Shown: positions 9,635 through 18,439, counted from the stretch's first letter. The stretch: 64,000 nt of DNA from Ancylobacter dichloromethanicus (GCF_018390645.1 NZ_JAHBGC010000004.1:417613-481612), one strand, 5' to 3'. Numbers and translations are program-made. The notes: generated by a model not told the origin, from the letters alone.

Positions 9635-11037
9635 TCCCCCGGGTTGTCGATGGCGGCGCGGGTCGCCTTGTGGGCGGAGGCCAGCGGGCGGTTCGGCAGC
9701 CCCACCGGCGGCTCGACGGCGGAGCCCTGCGGCCCCTTCGCGATCAGCCGGTTGATGTAGTAGATGCCCCCGGAGAACACGATGCCGTAGACCACGACGA
9801 ACAGCGCCAGCGTGGTGGCCACAGCCCAGCCCTCGACCGGCGAGACCGCGTCCGCGGTGCGCAGGATGCCGTAGGCGACCCAGGGCTGGCGCCCCACCTC
9901 GGTGACGAACCAGCCCGACAGGATGGTGATGAAGCCGATCGGCCAGATGTGCCGCAGCGGCGCCAGGAACCAGTCGGTCTCGAACAGGCGCCGCCGCCAC
10001 AGCAGCCAGACGCCGAGCCAGCCGATGGCGATCATCAGCAGGCCCATGCCGACCATGACGCGGAAGGCGAAGAACGGGATGGCGACCGGCGGGCGTTCGT
10101 CGCGCGCGAAATCCTTCAGCCCCTGGATGGTGTCGGTCCAGCTATGGGTGAGGATGAGGCTGCCCAGATGCGGGATGGCGATCTGGTAGTCGTTGCGCTC
10201 GGCTTCCTCGTTGGGAATGGCGAACAGCACCAGCGGCACGCCGCTCTCTCCCGGCTCGTTCTCCCAGTGCCCCTCGACGGCGGCGATCTTGGCCGGCTGG
10301 TGCTTCAGCGTGTTCAGCCCGTGAGCGTCGCCGATGAAGGCCTGGAGCGGGGCGAGGATGGCGATGAGGCCGAGCGCCATGCGCATCATGGTGCGCCCGT
10401 CCTCGGGGTAGCGGCCCGCATAGACATAGCGCGCGCCCACCGCCAGCACGACGAAAGCGGTGGTGAGGTAGCAGGCCGTCACCATATGGGCGAGCCGGTA
10501 GGGGAAGCTGGGGTTGAAGATGACGGCCAGCCAGTCCACCGGATGGGCGATGCCGTCGATGATCTCGTGCCCGGCGGGGGTCTGCATCCAGCTGTTGGCC
10601 GAAAGGATCCAGAACGCGGAAAGCGTGGTGCCGAGCGCCACCATGACGCAGGCGAAGACGTGCAGCCCGCGCGGCACCCGGTAGCCGAATAGCATGATGC
10701 CGAGGAAGGTCGCCTCCAGGAAGAAGGCGGTCAGTACCTCATAGCCGATGAGCGGGCCGACGACGTTGCCGACGACGTGGGAGAAGCGGCTCCAATTGGT
10801 GCCGAACTGGTAGGACAGCACGATGCCGGACACCACGCCCATGGCGAAGGACACGGCGAAGATCTTGGTGAAGAAGCGGGCGATGCGGTGGTAGCGCTCA
10901 TGCCCGGTGGCCACCCACAGCACTTCCAGCGTCGCGATATAGGCCGCAAGGCCGATGGTGAAGCTCGGGAAGATGATGTGGAAGGAAACGGTGAAGGCGA
11001 ACTGGATGCGCGCCAGGATGGTGGGATCGAAATCCAT
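9631..11037 (-). CDS. cydA: Cytochrome bd-type ubiquinol oxidase subunit I (CIO-like)
   Basis: 468-aa haem-bearing subunit. Visible features are the N-terminal SFHIIFPSFTIG with the conserved His for haem b595/d, the quinol-site stretch QPAKIAAVEGHWEN with Lys and Glu, RVMVGMG with the Met ligand of b558, and GWFVTEVGRQPWVAYG. The segment between the quinol loop and the Met ligand is short. This short Q loop and the GRQPWV motif place it with the cyanide-insensitive oxidase (CioA) branch. AGGGG precedes the ATG at 11037. cydAB form a two-gene operon; no cydCD or FNR-type box was found nearby. Confidence 0.95.
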   Translation of the reverse strand: MDFDPTILARIQFAFTVSFHIIFPSFTIGLAAYIATLEVLWVATGHERYHRIARFFTKIFAVSFAMGVVSGIVLSYQFGTNWSRFSHVVGNVVGPLIGYEVLTAFFLEATFLGIMLFGYRVPRGLHVFACVMVALGTTLSAFWILSANSWMQTPAGHEIIDGIAHPVDWLAVIFNPSFPYRLAHMVTACYLTTAFVVLAVGARYVYAGRYPEDGRTMMRMALGLIAILAPLQAFIGDAHGLNTLKHQPAKIAAVEGHWENEPGESGVPLVLFAIPNEEAERNDYQIAIPHLGSLILTHSWTDTIQGLKDFARDERPPVAIPFFAFRVMVGMGLLMIAIGWLGVWLLWRRRLFETDWFLAPLRHIWPIGFITILSGWFVTEVGRQPWVAYGILRTADAVSPVEGWAVATTLALFVVVYGIVFSGGIYYINRLIAKGPQGSAVEPPVGLPNRPLASAHKATRAAIDNPGE

Positions 11038-11336
11038 CGCTTTGCCCCTGCCGTCACCGCTTGCGGAGGGTGACGTTACGTAGGTTAAGCCGGTCCGCCC
11101 TACAATGGAATGCCTCAAATCGACGGCGGCCCGGTCGAATTGCCCCGGTCGGGGGCGGGGGCACGAGCCTTTCCGCCGGCCGCTTCGACCGAAGGGCGAC
11201 GTGAACGCCAATGAAGGCGCCAACGGAGTCCCCGATTGCATTGCAGGCATGCGCGGGGTATCGCATTATCATCGCGTCTGCGCCGCAGATTGAAGGGGGC
11301 TTGTCCCTTCTCGAACGTCCCAGGGATAATCAGGTA

Positions 11337-12110
11337 ATGGCGCCGACGCCCGCGTTCACAATCGCTACTCTCGTCACCGATCCAAGCCTTTATGAGCAGA
11401 TGAAGGCCTCCTTCCGGGAGAAGGGCTTTGCGGACGATTGCGAATTCCTCACGGTGGACAATACGGGTTCCCGGCAGACCGACGCCTATGCCGGATTGAA
11501 CCGTCTGCTGAACCAGGCCAGCGCCCCGCTGGTCATTCTCTGCCATCAGGACGTGGTGCTGTTCGGCGACGGGCGGACAGAGTTGGAAGCGCGGTTGCGC
11601 GAACTCTCTGAACTGGATCCCTGCTGGGCTCTGGCCGGCAATGGTGGAGGAAGCGGTTTCGACCGCCTGCATATCCGCATTACCGACAAATTCGGCGATA
11701 ATCAGCGACGCAACGGGCCGTTCCCGGTCCGCGTTCACAGCCTCGACGAGAATTTCATCGTCGTTCGCGCCGAGGCCCGTATCGGGCTGTCACGGAACCT
11801 CACCGGCTTCCACATGTACGGAACCGACATCTGCCTGGTGGCCGACATTCTCGGCTGGAACGCCTATGTCATCGACTACCACCTGCAGCATCTCGGCGAG
11901 GCCCGCATGGGACCGGCCTTCGCGGCTTCGCTCGACCAGTTCCGGCGCAAATGGAACCACGCATTGCGCGAGAGATACCTTCAATCGACCTGTACCCGCG
12001 TTCTGGTGACTGGCGCGGGGCAGCCCGACTTGGTGAAGAAGCTCCGCCTCAGGACGAGGTCGGCTTTCTTCGGCCTTCGCCGCAGGATCGGGACTCTCAT
12101 CGCGAAATGA
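11337..12110 (+). CDS. Glycosyltransferase-like protein (GT2-type)
   Basis: 257-aa cytoplasmic protein. The sequence order (ATLVTDPSLYEQMKASF, then LVILCHQDVVLF, then SLDENFIVVRAEA, then GFHMYGTDICLVADILGWNAYVID) resembles the small glycosyltransferase family Glyco_tranf_2_5. There, HQDV is a DXD-like site and YGTDICL holds the acceptor-side acid. No transmembrane segment is seen. The substrate is unknown and there are no sugar or capsule genes beside it, so it is an orphan transferase. The ATG at 11337 has only a weak AGG upstream. The encoding DNA looks less GC-rich than its neighbours, which hints at late acquisition. Confidence 0.6.
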   Translation: MAPTPAFTIATLVTDPSLYEQMKASFREKGFADDCEFLTVDNTGSRQTDAYAGLNRLLNQASAPLVILCHQDVVLFGDGRTELEARLRELSELDPCWALAGNGGGSGFDRLHIRITDKFGDNQRRNGPFPVRVHSLDENFIVVRAEARIGLSRNLTGFHMYGTDICLVADILGWNAYVIDYHLQHLGEARMGPAFAASLDQFRRKWNHALRERYLQSTCTRVLVTGAGQPDLVKKLRLRTRSAFFGLRRRIGTLIAK

Positions 12111-12134
12111 GATGGCGGCGGCAACAGGCGGCCG

Positions 12135-13058
12135 TCAGTGCTCCGACCCGCCGAGCCTCGCCTCGATCGCCAGCAGGTCGCGCCAGGCCATGCGCTTGCC
12201 GAGGGGCGAGCGCAGCAGGTAGGCCGGGTGGAAGGTGGCCAGCGCCGGAATCACCCGGCTTCCGGTGTCGTAGTCCAGCCAGCGCCCGCGCGCCTTGGTG
12301 ATACCCTCGCGGATGCCGAGCAGCGTCTGCGCCGAGGGTCCGCCGAGGCACACCAGCACATCGGGATTGGCCAGCGCGATCTGCCGGCGGATGAAGGGCA
12401 GGCAGATCGCGGCTTCCTGCGGCGTCGGGGTGCGGTTGCCCGGCGGACGCCAGGGCACGACATTGGCGATATAGGCGCTTGAGCGGTCGATGCCGATAGC
12501 CGCCAGCATGCGGTCGAGCAGCTTGCCCGAGCGCCCGACGAAGGGCTTGCCCTCGATATCCTCGTCGCGCCCCGGCGCCTCGCCGACCAGCATCAGCCGG
12601 GCCTGGGGGTTGCCGTCGGCGAAGACCAGGCGGGTGGCGGTGTGCTTGAGCGGGCAGCCCTCGAAGCTCTCCAGCAGCGCCCGCAGCGCGTCGAGATCGG
12701 GTGCCGAGGCGGCGGCCTCGCGCGCTTCCGACGCGGCCACATCGGGGGGCGGCGGCGCCAGCGCCGGGGAAGCCTCGGCAGCCGGCGCGCGCGGTGCCGC
12801 CGGCGCCGGGCGAGAGGGGGCGGGGCGGGATGGCGAAGGCGCAGCGCGGGAGGCGTCGCTTCCGGCGGGCGGGGGCAGGGCGGTGCCGGCCGGCGCGGCG
12901 CGGCGCGCGGCCTCGCTCTCGGCGAAGCGGTCGACCGGCTCCTCGCCCAGCGCGACATCGGCCCCCGCCTCCAGATGGAAGGCGAGGATGTCGGCGATCG
13001 CGTCGCGGTCGCCGTTCCGGTCGTCGCCGTTCCGGTCGTCGCTAAGTGTCGAACTCAT
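12135..13058 (-). CDS. Uracil-DNA glycosylase family protein (family 4-like, cluster cysteines incomplete)
   Basis: 307-aa protein. The first ~120 residues are an Ala/Pro-rich tail of low complexity; the glycosylase core fills the rest. Motif A is GEAPGRDEDIEGKPFVGRSG and motif B is FHPAYLLR, both of family 4 UDG type, so it should excise uracil from DNA. In family 4 enzymes four Cys hold a 4Fe-4S cluster. Here the first pair reads GCPLKH (second Cys lost) and the second pair region reads VVPWRPPGNRTPTPQEAAICLPF (first Cys lost), so a cluster seems impossible. The ATG at 13058 is preferred because GGGAAG lies 10 nt upstream; 13067 is an alternative. It converges with the glycosyltransferase gene. 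Confidence 0.88.
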   Translation of the reverse strand: MSSTLSDDRNGDDRNGDRDAIADILAFHLEAGADVALGEEPVDRFAESEAARRAAPAGTALPPPAGSDASRAAPSPSRPAPSRPAPAAPRAPAAEASPALAPPPPDVAASEAREAAASAPDLDALRALLESFEGCPLKHTATRLVFADGNPQARLMLVGEAPGRDEDIEGKPFVGRSGKLLDRMLAAIGIDRSSAYIANVVPWRPPGNRTPTPQEAAICLPFIRRQIALANPDVLVCLGGPSAQTLLGIREGITKARGRWLDYDTGSRVIPALATFHPAYLLRSPLGKRMAWRDLLAIEARLGGSEH

Positions 13059-13171
13059 AAGGCGCATTCTTCCCGTCGGATGGCTGATCCTATCCCTCGC
13101 GGGGAGAGTTGTCAGGCCGGGGCAAGCGTGGAAGAAGTCCAATCAGCACCCTGCGGCAGCGGAGAGACGGA

Positions 13172-14842
13172 ATGGACGCGGCGGAACGGCCGGCGGAACT
13201 GCCTGAACGCGAGGCGATGGAATTCGACGTCGTTGTCGTCGGCGCCGGGCCTGCCGGGCTGGCGGCGGCGATCCGGCTCAAGCAGCTCGACGCGGACCTC
13301 GCCGTCGTGGTGGTCGAGAAGGGCTCGGAGGTCGGCGCGCACATCCTCTCCGGCGCGGTGATCGACCCGGCCGGGCTCGACCGCCTGTTCCCGGACTGGC
13401 GCCAGGAGGCCGATGCGCCGCTGAAGACGCCGGTGACCGACGACCGCTTCTATTTTCTCGGCCCCGCCGGCGCGCTGCGGCTGCCCAACATGCTGATGCC
13501 CCCGCTGATGAGCAATCACGGCGCCTATATCGGCTCGCTCGGCAATGTCTGCCGCTGGCTGGCGGGCAAGGCGGAGGCGCTCGGCGTCGAGATCTATCCC
13601 GGCTTCGCCGCCGCCGAGGTGCTCTACGAGAACGGCGCGGTGGCGGGCGTCGCCACCGGCGATATGGGGATCGGCCGCGACGGTGCGATCACCGACCGCT
13701 TCACCCGCGGCATGGAACTGCGGGCGAAATACACGCTGTTCGCGGAAGGCGCGCGCGGCCAGCTCTCCAAGCAGTTGATCGCCCATTACGGGCTCGACGC
13801 CGGATGCGAGCCGCAGAAATACGGCATCGGCCTCAAGGAACTGTGGACCGTGCCGACGGAAAAGCACCGGCCGGGGCTGGTGCAGCACTCCTTTGGCTGG
13901 CCGCTCGACAACGCCACCGGCGGTGGCTCGTTCCTCTACCATATGGAGGACAACCAGGTGATGGTGGGCTTCGTGGTTCACCTCAACTACGCCAATCCGT
14001 GGCTCTCCCCGTTCGAGGAATTCCAGCGCTTCAAGACTCACCCGCTGGTGCGCGCCACGCTGGAGGGCGGCAAACGGGTTTCCTATGGCGCCCGCGCCAT
14101 CACCGAGGGCGGCTACCAGTCGGTGCCGAAGCTGGTGTTTCCCGGCGGGGCGCTCATCGGCTGCGCCGCCGGCTTCGTCAATGTGCCGCGCATCAAGGGC
14201 AGCCACAACGCCGTGCTGTCCGGCATTCAGGCCGCCGACGAGGTGGCGAGGGCGCTGGGCGAGGGGCGCCGGCACGACGCACTTGCCGGATACGAGGCCG
14301 GCTGGCGCGACTCGGCCATCGGCCGCGACCTGTGGAAGGTGCGCAACGCCAAGCCGCTGTGGTCGAAGCTCGGCACCTATGCCGGCATCGCGCTGGGCGG
14401 GCTCGACATGTGGCTGAACACGCTTTTCGGCGTCTCGCCCTTCGGCACGCTGGGGCACGGCAAGCCGGATTCGGCGACGCTGGTTCCGGCGGCACAGGCC
14501 AGGCGCATCGACTACCCCAAGCCCGACGGCATCGTCTCGTTCGACCGGCTGTCCTCGGTGTTCCTGTCGAGCACCAACCATGAGGAGGATCAGCCGGTCC
14601 ACCTGAAGGTGGCGGACATGGCGCTGCAGAAGGCTTCCGAGCACGACGTCTATGCCGGGCCCTCGGCCCGCTATTGCCCGGCGGGCGTGTATGAATGGGT
14701 GGAGGAGGGCGGCACGCCGCGCTTCGTCATCAACGCGCAGAACTGCGTCCACTGCAAGACCTGCGATATCAAGGACCCGAACCGCAACATCACCTGGGTG
14801 GCGCCGGAGGGCGGCGGCGGCCCGAACTACCCCAATATGTGA
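13172..14842 (+). CDS. Electron transfer flavoprotein-ubiquinone oxidoreductase
   Basis: 556-aa ETF-QO, which passes electrons from reduced ETF (fatty acid and amino acid oxidation) to ubiquinone at the inner membrane. An N-terminal FAD-binding motif VVVVGAGPAGLAAAIRL is followed by GSEVGAHILSGAVIDP. The C-terminal ferredoxin-like part FVINAQNCVHCKTCDIKDP supplies three cluster Cys, with the fourth upstream at RYCPAGVYE. ATG 13172 has GGAGAGA at 13161. It is divergent from the UDG gene, and the next gene starts 8 nt after its stop, so the pepsin-like gene is probably cotranscribed. Confidence 0.96.
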   Translation: MDAAERPAELPEREAMEFDVVVVGAGPAGLAAAIRLKQLDADLAVVVVEKGSEVGAHILSGAVIDPAGLDRLFPDWRQEADAPLKTPVTDDRFYFLGPAGALRLPNMLMPPLMSNHGAYIGSLGNVCRWLAGKAEALGVEIYPGFAAAEVLYENGAVAGVATGDMGIGRDGAITDRFTRGMELRAKYTLFAEGARGQLSKQLIAHYGLDAGCEPQKYGIGLKELWTVPTEKHRPGLVQHSFGWPLDNATGGGSFLYHMEDNQVMVGFVVHLNYANPWLSPFEEFQRFKTHPLVRATLEGGKRVSYGARAITEGGYQSVPKLVFPGGALIGCAAGFVNVPRIKGSHNAVLSGIQAADEVARALGEGRRHDALAGYEAGWRDSAIGRDLWKVRNAKPLWSKLGTYAGIALGGLDMWLNTLFGVSPFGTLGHGKPDSATLVPAAQARRIDYPKPDGIVSFDRLSSVFLSSTNHEEDQPVHLKVADMALQKASEHDVYAGPSARYCPAGVYEWVEEGGTPRFVINAQNCVHCKTCDIKDPNRNITWVAPEGGGGPNYPNM

Positions 14843-14850
14843 GGATGAGG

Positions 14851-15900
14851 ATGCGGCAGCTTCTCGCGGTCGTGATTATGGGTGCCGGCCTATGGGTGGG
14901 CGCCGGCCTGCCGGCCCGGGCGCAGGACGCGCCCGATTACGCGCCCTACCGCGAGGGGCTGTTCCTGAGCTACCTCAACGCCGCGCCGGGCGAGATCGGC
15001 GCCGTGCCCCGGCTCGGCCTGTCCTTCGGCGGCGAGCCCTTGCGGGCCGAACTGGATTCCGGCTCGACCGGCATCGTGGTCGCCGCCGAATTCGTGCCCG
15101 GCTTCGAGGCGATGCCCTCTCAGGGGCCGGCGAGGCTGACCTATACAAGTTCCGGGCGGGTGATGCTCGGGCAGTGGGTTGTCACCCCGGTCACGCTCTC
15201 GGGCCGCGAGGGCGCGAGCGTGACGACCGAACCTCTGCCGGTTCTGGTGGTGACCGAGGTGCAGTGCCTCGGTCATGCGCGCGACTGCCGCCCGACGACC
15301 CAGCCGCGCAACATCGCCATGATCGGCGTCGGCTTCGCCCGCGAGGGTGACAGCCAGAGCCAGAGCACGCCGGACAAGAACCCGCTGCTGCATGTGACCG
15401 GCGGCGACGGGCGGCGCCGGCAGGGCTATATCCTCTCGCCGGAGGGCGTGCATGTCGGCCTGACCGCCGCCAATACGCGCGGCGCCTTCCGCTATCTCAA
15501 ACTCGTCCGCCGGCCCGATGGCGCCGACTGGGCGCCGCTGCCGGGCTGCATCGCGCTGGGCGGCTCGACCCTGCCGGCCTGTGGCACGGTGCTGATCGAT
15601 ACCGGCGTGTCGGTGATGTACATGACGGTGCCGGCGGCGCAGGCGCCATCGGTTCAGGGAACGGCCGCCGAAGGAACGCTGCCGCCCGGCACGCAGGTGG
15701 CGATCAGCGTCGGCGAGGAGGGCAGCGCGTTCCCGCTCTACAGCTTCGCCGCCGGCGATGGTTCGCCGCTGGCGCCGGACGCCATCCATCTGCGGGTGGC
15801 GGATGACCGGGTTTTCGTCAACACCAGCTACCACCTCCTGAACGGCTTCGACATGCTGTTCGATGGCGAGGGCGGCTATGTAGGGTTTCGGCCGAGATAG
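14851..15900 (+). CDS. Secreted pepsin-like (A1-type) aspartic protease homologue
   Basis: 349-aa protein with a clear Sec signal peptide (about residues 1-25, cleaved near PARAQDA). It has two catalytic-type motifs: AELDSGSTGIVV with Asp69, and VLIDTGVSVMYM with Asp250. They are 181 residues apart; pepsin's two Asp are 183 apart. Between them, LTYTSSGRVMLGQW resembles the pepsin flap with its Tyr (Tyr98). This is therefore a two-lobed aspartic protease fold in the periplasm. The first motif is DSG rather than DTG, a change tolerated in some active enzymes. Start 14851 is preferred over 14845 because GAGG lies six bases before it. It follows ETF-QO by 8 nt with no obvious functional link. Activity is inferred. 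Confidence 0.7.
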   Translation: MRQLLAVVIMGAGLWVGAGLPARAQDAPDYAPYREGLFLSYLNAAPGEIGAVPRLGLSFGGEPLRAELDSGSTGIVVAAEFVPGFEAMPSQGPARLTYTSSGRVMLGQWVVTPVTLSGREGASVTTEPLPVLVVTEVQCLGHARDCRPTTQPRNIAMIGVGFAREGDSQSQSTPDKNPLLHVTGGDGRRRQGYILSPEGVHVGLTAANTRGAFRYLKLVRRPDGADWAPLPGCIALGGSTLPACGTVLIDTGVSVMYMTVPAAQAPSVQGTAAEGTLPPGTQVAISVGEEGSAFPLYSFAAGDGSPLAPDAIHLRVADDRVFVNTSYHLLNGFDMLFDGEGGYVGFRPR

Positions 15901-15936
15901 CGGTGTCGGTCGGCAGCATTGGCGCATGAGGGGCAG

Positions 15937-16836
15937 ATGACCAGCGAGATCGATGAACTGAGGAAGCTCTTCGCCGCCCAGCCGCGCCCGACCAATTGGA
16001 CGGAACGCCGCGCCCGAATGGACGAGATTTGCGCCATCGACCCGCCGCCCGACGATGTCGCGTTCTCGCCCGTCGACATCGGCAGCCTGCCGGCCGAGTG
16101 GTCGCAGGCGCCCGGAAGCGACGCGGCGCGCGTGCTGCTGTATTTCCATGGTGGCGGCTATTGCTCCGGCTCGATCCGCAGCCATCGCGCCATGGTCGGC
16201 GCCGTCGGCAAGCTCGCGGGCATCCGCACCCTTGCGGTCGGCTATCGGCTGGCGCCTGAGCACCCCTATCCCGCCGCGCGCGACGACGCGCTCGCCGCCT
16301 GGCGCTTCCTGCGGTCGCAGGGCTACGCGCCGCAGTCCATTGCCATTGGCGGCGACAGCGCCGGCGGCAACCTGACGCTCGCCACGCTGGTCGCCCTGCG
16401 CGAAACCGGCGAGGCGATGCCGGCCGCGGCCTGGCTGGTGTCGCCCTGGAGCGACCTGACGATGAGCGGCGCCACGCTCGACAGCAAGGCCGCGGTCGAT
16501 CCTCTGATCAGCCGCGACTACCTTGCGGGGCTGGCGGAGGCTTTTCTGGCGGGGCACGATGCGCGCGATGCGGCAGTCTCCCCGCTCTTTGCCGACCTCG
16601 CCGGCCTGCCGCCGACGCTGGTCCAGGTCGGCTCCAGCGAGGTGATGCTGGACGATGCGGTGGGCATTGCCCGCGCGCTCGGCGCCGCCGAGGTGCCGGT
16701 GGCGCTGGAGATATGGCCGCGCATGATCCACGCCTGGATGGTGTGGTCCGCGCGGCTTGCCGATGGACGCGCCGGCCTCGACCGCGCGGCCACCTGGCTG
16801 CGCGGGCAGCTTGCGCGCGGGATCAGAACAGACTGA
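15937..16836 (+). CDS. Alpha/beta hydrolase, hormone-sensitive-lipase family
   Basis: 299-aa carboxylesterase-like enzyme. The oxyanion motif HGGGYCSGS is followed by the nucleophile elbow GGDSAGGN (Ser), then an acid near SSEVMLDDA and a His near RMIHAWMVW, giving a complete Ser-Asp-His triad. There is no signal peptide, so it acts in the cytoplasm on short acyl esters; the natural substrate is unknown. An ATG at 15937 has GAGGGG at 15928-15933, preferred over an upstream TTG at 15919. The 3' end overlaps the opposite gene by 14 nt. Confidence 0.88.
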   Translation: MTSEIDELRKLFAAQPRPTNWTERRARMDEICAIDPPPDDVAFSPVDIGSLPAEWSQAPGSDAARVLLYFHGGGYCSGSIRSHRAMVGAVGKLAGIRTLAVGYRLAPEHPYPAARDDALAAWRFLRSQGYAPQSIAIGGDSAGGNLTLATLVALRETGEAMPAAAWLVSPWSDLTMSGATLDSKAAVDPLISRDYLAGLAEAFLAGHDARDAAVSPLFADLAGLPPTLVQVGSSEVMLDDAVGIARALGAAEVPVALEIWPRMIHAWMVWSARLADGRAGLDRAATWLRGQLARGIRTD

Positions 16837-17284
16837 ACACGAACACCGCCAGCAGGATGGCGGCGGCCCACAGGTCCGTCACCATGGCGACGTTCTCGTG
16901 CATGTTGCGGTGCGGGCGCCTCAGGTGATTGATGCCGGCGAGGCCGAGGAACAGGCCGCCGATGAAGGCCACCGGCAGCGCCCAGATCGAGAACAGGATC
17001 GACAACAGGCCGGCGAGGCCGATGGAGACATTGGCGAAGCCGAGTTCCTGCACCACCACATGCGCGCCCGGCGCGTCGGCGCCGAGAATGCCCTTGAGCG
17101 TGAAGCCGGGCTTCACGATCTGCGAGATGCCCGCCAGCAGCAGCCGCACGCCCACCGCCCAGAAGGCGAACCATTTGGTGGCGACGACAATCAGGCTGCC
17201 GAGGCCGGTGATGTTGGGATACTCCGCCGCGATGCTCAGCAGCGGCGCCACCACCATCGTCAATGCGACAATTGCATAATACAT
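16823..17284 (-). CDS. Small polytopic membrane protein, DUF6790-like
   Basis: 153-aa protein with four predicted membrane helices. Recognisable features are MYYAIVALTM at the start, the central KPGFTLKGILG, and QELGFANVSIGLAGLLS. This pattern fits DUF6790 membrane proteins in memory, but I am not certain of the name. No catalytic residues can be assigned. The ATG at 17284 is favoured over an 18-residue extension. It is divergent from phnC across a 299-nt region that carries the Pho box, and converges on the hydrolase gene with a 14-nt overlap. Confidence 0.7.
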   Translation of the reverse strand: MYYAIVALTMVVAPLLSIAAEYPNITGLGSLIVVATKWFAFWAVGVRLLLAGISQIVKPGFTLKGILGADAPGAHVVVQELGFANVSIGLAGLLSILFSIWALPVAFIGGLFLGLAGINHLRRPHRNMHENVAMVTDLWAAAILLAVFVFSLF

Positions 17285-17495
17285 GTGGCCCCCGCTTCCG
17301 TTCAGCCTGCCCGATCCCGGCGCGAGTGTGGCGGCCAAGCGCCCCCGAAGTCAATGAAGCCGATGTGCCGGCAGGTTTTTTTGCCCGCGCCGGACTGGAC
17401 TGCGCGGCGTGGAAAGCGGTGACGGCGCCGGGCGCGAAGCCATGCGGAGGCACCTGCGCACCTTGTGAAAGGGAGCCGCGGTGCAGGGCGCTCCG

Positions 17496-17535
17496 ATGTC
17501 ACAAAACGGCAATCTACATTTCATCCACCCGTCAC
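17496..17535 (+). promoter_or_regulatory. Probable Pho box (PhoB operator) of phnCDE
   Basis: Four tandem 7-mers with exact 4-nt spacers: ATGTCAC, CGGCAAT, ATTTCAT and CCGTCAC, compared with the Pho repeat CTGTCAT. Three match 5 of 7 positions, one matches 4 of 7. It lies 48 nt upstream of the phnC start. PhoB control would mean phosphate-starvation induction, as in related rhizobial phnCDE operons. Confidence 0.55.
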
Positions 17536-17583
17536 CGGGCAGGGCTACCCCAAGCCGGTCTTCAACAGGCCGGCGGAGCACCG

Positions 17584-18426
17584 ATGGCGGCAGCCCTTCA
17601 ACTTGACCGAGTCAGCAAGACCTTCGGGCAGATGCGCGCGGTGGAGAACGTTTCGCTCACCATCCAGCCCGGCGAGCGCGTCGCCCTCATCGGTGCCTCC
17701 GGCTCGGGCAAGTCCACGCTGATCCGCCTCGCCTCCGGCCTCGTCCTTGCTGATGGCAACGGGGCGGGCTCCGGTGCCATCCATTCCTTCGGCGTGAAGG
17801 TACAGGAAGGCGGCAAGCTGGCCCGCGACGTGCGCGCGGCGCGCCGCCATATCGGCCTGGTCTTCCAGCAATTCGCGCTGTCCGGCAGGCTCTCGGTGAT
17901 GACCAACGTGCTGGTCGGGGCGCTGGGGCGGATGAACGCGCTGCGCGGCGCGCTCGGCCTGTTCAACAGCGATGAGCGGCGCACCGCGTACGCCGCCCTC
18001 GCCGAGGTCGGCATCGCCCAGCACGCCGCCAAGCGCGCCCGCGAGCTTTCCGGCGGCCAGCAGCAACGCGTCGCCATCGCCCGTGCGCTGGTGCAGGGTG
18101 CCAAGCTGGTGCTGGCCGACGAGCCGATTGCCTCGCTCGACCCCAAGAGCGCCAAGCGGGTGATGGACACGCTGGTGACGATGAGCCGCGACCACGGCAT
18201 CGCGCTGGTCGTCTCTCTGCACCAGGTCGACTACGCCACCGCCTATTTCGACCGCATCGTCGCGATGAACGCCGGCAAGGTCGTGTTCGACGGCCCGGCC
18301 GCGCAGATCAACGCCGCCTTCCTGACCGAGCTCTACGGCGCCAGCGCCGAGGAGCTGATCCTGCCCAGCCAATTCGTGGTGCCGGCCCCCGCCGATGCCA
18401 CGGCCCCCTCCCAGACCGTTTCCTGA
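17584..18426 (+). CDS. phnC: Phosphonate/phosphate ABC transporter ATP-binding protein
   Basis: 280-aa cytoplasmic ATPase. Walker A is GASGSGKST, the Q-loop is in VFQQFALSGRLSV, the signature is ELSGGQQQRVAIARAL, Walker B is LVLADEPIASLDP, and the switch His is in SLHQVDYA. The Q-loop neighbourhood QFALSGRLSVMTNVLVGALG is typical of PhnC. The ATG at 17584 has GGAG at 17575-17578; the reading frame is open far upstream but without a plausible start. It is the first gene of phnCDE, followed by phnD after 13 nt, with a probable Pho box upstream. Confidence 0.94.
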   Translation: MAAALQLDRVSKTFGQMRAVENVSLTIQPGERVALIGASGSGKSTLIRLASGLVLADGNGAGSGAIHSFGVKVQEGGKLARDVRAARRHIGLVFQQFALSGRLSVMTNVLVGALGRMNALRGALGLFNSDERRTAYAALAEVGIAQHAAKRARELSGGQQQRVAIARALVQGAKLVLADEPIASLDPKSAKRVMDTLVTMSRDHGIALVVSLHQVDYATAYFDRIVAMNAGKVVFDGPAAQINAAFLTELYGASAEELILPSQFVVPAPADATAPSQTVS

Positions 18427-18439
18427 CAGGAGCACACCC

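Noticed and set aside
11038..11336. FNR or Anr box upstream of cydAB
   Set aside because: No TTGAT-N4-ATCAA-like sequence found; no basis for oxygen regulation from this region.
13112..14752. Long open frame antisense to the ETF-QO gene
   Set aside because: The plus strand encodes intact ETF-QO motifs; the antisense frame has no known motif and is His/Arg/Gly-rich.
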